Assembly: GCA_028717405.1 (NCBI GenBank)
Contig: JAQUNY010000071.1
Coordinates: 1 to 7,771 of the forward strand
Length of the DNA stretch: 7,771 nt
Direction: 5' to 3'
Source: Eubacteriales bacterium
Lineage (GTDB): Bacteria > Bacillota > Clostridia > JAQUNY01
Shown here: in pieces, positions 5,649 to 7,771 of the stretch
Position numbering within the stretch: the first letter of the stretch is position 1
Layout of the letters: every line of letters begins with the position of its first letter
Program-made: the position numbers and the translations under genes
Notes under the pieces: model-generated
The model's input: the letters and a program-made list of their open reading frames with translations, nothing else
Database searches by the model: none
Told to the model about the DNA's origin: nothing

Positions 5649-6683
5649 TCAGACTGAAACGGGCTCGCCTTTTTTATCAGCGGACAGTTTTTCTGCCTCA
5701 GCTATCCTGATGGCAAGGGCTGTATTTTCAGGCGGTGCCTCTGTAACGGGGCTGTTGTTTGAGACAGCATTCAGAAAATACCTGATTTCTCTGATATAGC
5801 CGGACTCTTTTGGCAGCTCGGGAATAAAGCTTTTACCCTCATTGGGATTGTCTGTGAGAACATTGTTCTCCCAAACTATATTCCCCTTTTCAAAACCAAC
5901 CCTGAAAAGTGGTCTGAATCCATAGCCTCCATTCAGTGTCCAGTCGTCCTGGGCGTTGATGACCCTGCCGTCGGCATATATATAATTAGTAGACACGATG
6001 TCATAACCACTGCCGGGGATGACATTTTTTGCTACTGATGAAACTTTTTCAGGCAGACCGAAAAGCCAGTTGATGGTGTCAACATCGTGAATATGCTGAT
6101 CCAGGAGTGCTCCGCCGCTCAGTTCAGATTTAAGAAGCCAGTTGAGATGTGACCATACGGGAGTTGACCCTCCCCTGTAAAAATATGCACCGTTCACTTT
6201 CCCATAGCGGCCTTCAGTTACGCATGCCTTAAGGTATTCATATGCAGGCTGAAACCTCAGGCATTGAGCTATCATAAGCTTTTTGCCGGTTTTAGCGGCA
6301 GTTTCAGACATGCTGAGGCACTCTTTTGTGTTCAGAGCCATAGGCTTTTCGCAGAGAACATTAAATCCCTTTAATAAAGCCTTTATGGTAAATTGCGAGT
6401 GGAGATATGTCGGCAGGGTTATGTCAATAACTGTAATTTCGCCGGCTCTGGATTCAGTATCAAGCATTTTATCCGGATCATCATAGAGGCGGTAACGGCT
6501 CATATCAGGCTTTTCTCCGCCTATATCGATGTTGCCCCTTTTAAAATTGCCTTTCAGCTTCTCCGGGTCAATGTCGCACAAAGCAACGAGCTTGACCGGA
6601 AAACCCTCACTGTTCAGCCTGTTGTAAATATCAATGTGGGCTTTGCCCATAAATCCCATCCCTATCAATCCTACAGATATCAT
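5649..6683 (-). CDS. Gfo/Idh/MocA family NAD(P)-dependent oxidoreductase
   Basis: Predicted cytosolic dehydrogenase that oxidises or reduces a hydroxyl on a sugar, sugar acid or cyclitol. It has 344 residues, normal length. The N-terminal Rossmann fold is marked by GLIGMGFMGKAH (5-16), with Asp37 in ALCDIDP at the end of strand 2, where the acidic residue favours NAD. The hallmark CEKPMALN (111-118) supplies the catalytic Lys113. In the C-terminal domain GGALLDQHIHDVD (190-202) supplies Asp195 and His199, at the same spacing as the Asp and His of inositol dehydrogenase. Start ATG 6683 has AGGAGG 8 nt upstream. It lies 100 nt downstream of the epimerase gene on the same strand and is probably cotranscribed, with a T/A-rich spacer holding no clear promoter or terminator. 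The family has very varied substrates, so the exact reaction cannot be assigned. Confidence 0.93.
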   Translation of the reverse strand: MISVGLIGMGFMGKAHIDIYNRLNSEGFPVKLVALCDIDPEKLKGNFKRGNIDIGGEKPDMSRYRLYDDPDKMLDTESRAGEITVIDITLPTYLHSQFTIKALLKGFNVLCEKPMALNTKECLSMSETAAKTGKKLMIAQCLRFQPAYEYLKACVTEGRYGKVNGAYFYRGGSTPVWSHLNWLLKSELSGGALLDQHIHDVDTINWLFGLPEKVSSVAKNVIPGSGYDIVSTNYIYADGRVINAQDDWTLNGGYGFRPLFRVGFEKGNIVWENNVLTDNPNEGKSFIPELPKESGYIREIRYFLNAVSNNSPVTEAPPENTALAIRIAEAEKLSADKKGEPVSV

Positions 6684-6783
6684 CTCATATACCTCCTCAA
6701 GGCAGCAGATTTTTTATGCTATTTCATGATTTATCTCAATATTGGGCACTTATACTCAGCTTAATATAATTCGACAGTCTCCA
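6684..6783 (-). other. 100-nt spacer between epimerase and dehydrogenase genes
   Basis: A/T-rich. TTGAGA followed after 17 bp by TAAAAA (- strand) is a weak promoter look-alike. The palindrome CAATATTG also lies here. There is no hairpin with a T-run, so read-through from the epimerase is expected. Confidence 0.35.
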
Positions 6784-7641
6784 TCACCCTTGCTGCTGAT
6801 CTCTTTCCCTGCCGAGGATCCTGTCCATGGCTGCAGATGTGTTATAGATTTTCTGCTCCGGATATTGTTTATAGGGGCTGACTTCAGCTGTGACATATCC
6901 GTCATAGCCTGCCCCCGAAAGACCGGCCATGACTGCGGTATAGCTTACACTGCCGGAAAGCAGGTCGACAAAGCCTTCAATGCCACAGGAGTTCCTGCGG
7001 AAGTCTTTGAAATGTATTCTTTTTATCCGGCTGCCAAGTATCTTTATCCAATGCTCAGGATATCCCGAATAGATCACGTTGCCGACATCAAAATATGCTC
7101 CTGCGCCAATCGGACTCAGTTTGTCAATAAAATCGCGCATTTCAAGAGGAGAAAGGAGAAACTTATTCCACACATTTTCAACACAGAGGAGAACTCCCCT
7201 CTGAGCGGCATATTCAGAAATCGGGATGAGAGCCGACAAAGAACGCTCATAAGCAATATCATATTCTACTACTTCACTCCCGGGGATAAAATCTACGCCA
7301 ACGGCTCCCGGAACAACAAGAATGGCATCGGTACCCAGCAGAACAGCCATATCTATCTGTTTTTTTGCGATATATGATGCTTTTTCTCTTTTGGCCGGAT
7401 CATTGCTGGTAAAAGAGTATTTCCAATAAAGACCTGTCGCAAGGCTGCTGATTTTCAGCCCGGCCTGGGCGACAGCCTTTCGGATCTCCGAAATATCATC
7501 TGCCGTGCTTTCGGGAGTAAGAGGCCCTTTTTCATCAAGCGCCGGTTCTATGGATTCAAAACCTGCGGCGGAAGCGAGTCCCAGACAATCTTTAAAACTC
7601 ATTGAAGCCGGAAAAGACCATACATTTATACCTTTTATCAT
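6784..7641 (-). CDS. Sugar (phosphate) isomerase/epimerase, TIM-barrel AP-endonuclease-2-like family
   Basis: Predicted metal-dependent epimerase or isomerase of the xylose-isomerase-like TIM-barrel family, which includes D-tagatose/D-psicose 3-epimerases, L-ribulose-5-phosphate 3-epimerase (UlaE) and inosose-type enzymes. It has 285 residues from ATG 7641. The four metal ligands are visible: Glu155 in CVENVWNKFLLSP, Asp185 in AYFDVGNV, His210 in RIHFKDF and Glu253 in TAEVSPY, matching the Glu-Asp-His-Glu set at nearly the same positions as in D-tagatose 3-epimerase. GFESIEPAL (27-35) fits the early strand 2 glutamate. ATG 7641 is chosen over the longer in-frame start near 7725 because AGGAGG lies 10 nt upstream and the homologous region begins there. 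It is first of a pair with the Gfo/Idh gene, pointing to epimerisation or isomerisation plus oxidation of a ketose, sugar acid or cyclitol. The exact substrate is not readable. Confidence 0.92.
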   Translation of the reverse strand: MIKGINVWSFPASMSFKDCLGLASAAGFESIEPALDEKGPLTPESTADDISEIRKAVAQAGLKISSLATGLYWKYSFTSNDPAKREKASYIAKKQIDMAVLLGTDAILVVPGAVGVDFIPGSEVVEYDIAYERSLSALIPISEYAAQRGVLLCVENVWNKFLLSPLEMRDFIDKLSPIGAGAYFDVGNVIYSGYPEHWIKILGSRIKRIHFKDFRRNSCGIEGFVDLLSGSVSYTAVMAGLSGAGYDGYVTAEVSPYKQYPEQKIYNTSAAMDRILGRERDQQQG

Positions 7642-7680
7642 TTGTTCGATTCCTCCTTCTGACTGTGAAGTGTAAAGCAC

Positions 7681-7693
7681 CGGATAACATCCG
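7681..7693. promoter_or_regulatory. CGGAT-AAC-ATCCG inverted repeat upstream of the epimerase gene
   Basis: A perfect 5-bp inverted repeat with a 3-bp centre, 40 bp upstream of the epimerase start. A second, looser pair, CTTATA-N13-TATAAG, lies just behind it (about 7708-7732). Both fit an operator or leader hairpin. I could not place a convincing promoter in 7642-7771; TATAAA-like -10 boxes are present without a good -35. Confidence 0.35.
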
Positions 7694-7771
7694 ATTGAAT
7701 ATTTATAACTTATAAGCCGGCACAATGTATAAGCTATTTCTTTGACATACAGGCTGATTATATTATAAAAA

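Noticed and set aside
6742..7377. Long (211-codon) + strand reading frame
   Set aside because: It lies antisense to the epimerase, which has complete metal-ligand motifs. This frame has no recognisable domain and no ribosome site.

Overview
This 7.8 kb window looks like an ordinary chromosomal segment of an anaerobic, moderate-GC bacterium, most likely a member of the Firmicutes (Clostridia). The support is strong purine-rich Shine-Dalgarno sequences (GGAGG type), A/T-rich intergenic spacers with near-consensus sigma-A promoters, a lipoprotein-type solute-binding protein, and a mix of sugar-acid or polyol type enzymes with a TRAP transporter. The taxonomic call is inference; there is no rRNA or other marker here.

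Layout, left to right. The 3' part of an ABC-2 type permease (+ strand, 3-776) enters from outside the window. It converges on a three-gene TRAP transporter operon on the - strand, transcribed in the order dctP (2652-3749), dctQ (2147-2647), dctM (837-2150), with tight coupling (4-nt gap, then 4-nt overlap) and a probable terminator at 754-786. Upstream of dctP lies a perfect-consensus promoter (TTGACA, 18 bp, TATAAT; 3843-3872). Directly behind its -35 box sits a 56-bp tract of strictly alternating purine and pyrimidine, made of CA and CATA repeats (3872-3927). Next comes an aldo/keto reductase (- strand, 3986-4825). It is divergent from a small GreA/GreB-like transcription factor (+ strand, 5113-5565), and each has a readable promoter in the shared spacer. 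Last is a - strand pair: a TIM-barrel sugar epimerase/isomerase (6784-7641) followed by a Gfo/Idh/MocA NAD(P)-dependent dehydrogenase (5649-6683).

How the genes may work together (inference). TIM-barrel epimerase, Gfo/Idh oxidoreductase, aldo/keto reductase and TRAP transporter are a common mix in loci for uptake and oxidation or epimerisation of sugar acids, polyols or inositol-like compounds. The TRAP system would import an organic or sugar acid with a Na+ or H+ gradient, and the enzymes would interconvert carbonyl and hydroxyl groups. The substrate cannot be read from sequence. The Gre-like protein is probably a general transcription factor placed among these genes.

I found no IS element, CRISPR array, tRNA, rRNA or obvious defence system. 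The signals most worth a second look are regulatory: the CA/CATA tract abutting the TRAP promoter, a 12-nt direct repeat in the aldo/keto reductase leader, and the unusual tip of the Gre-like protein.
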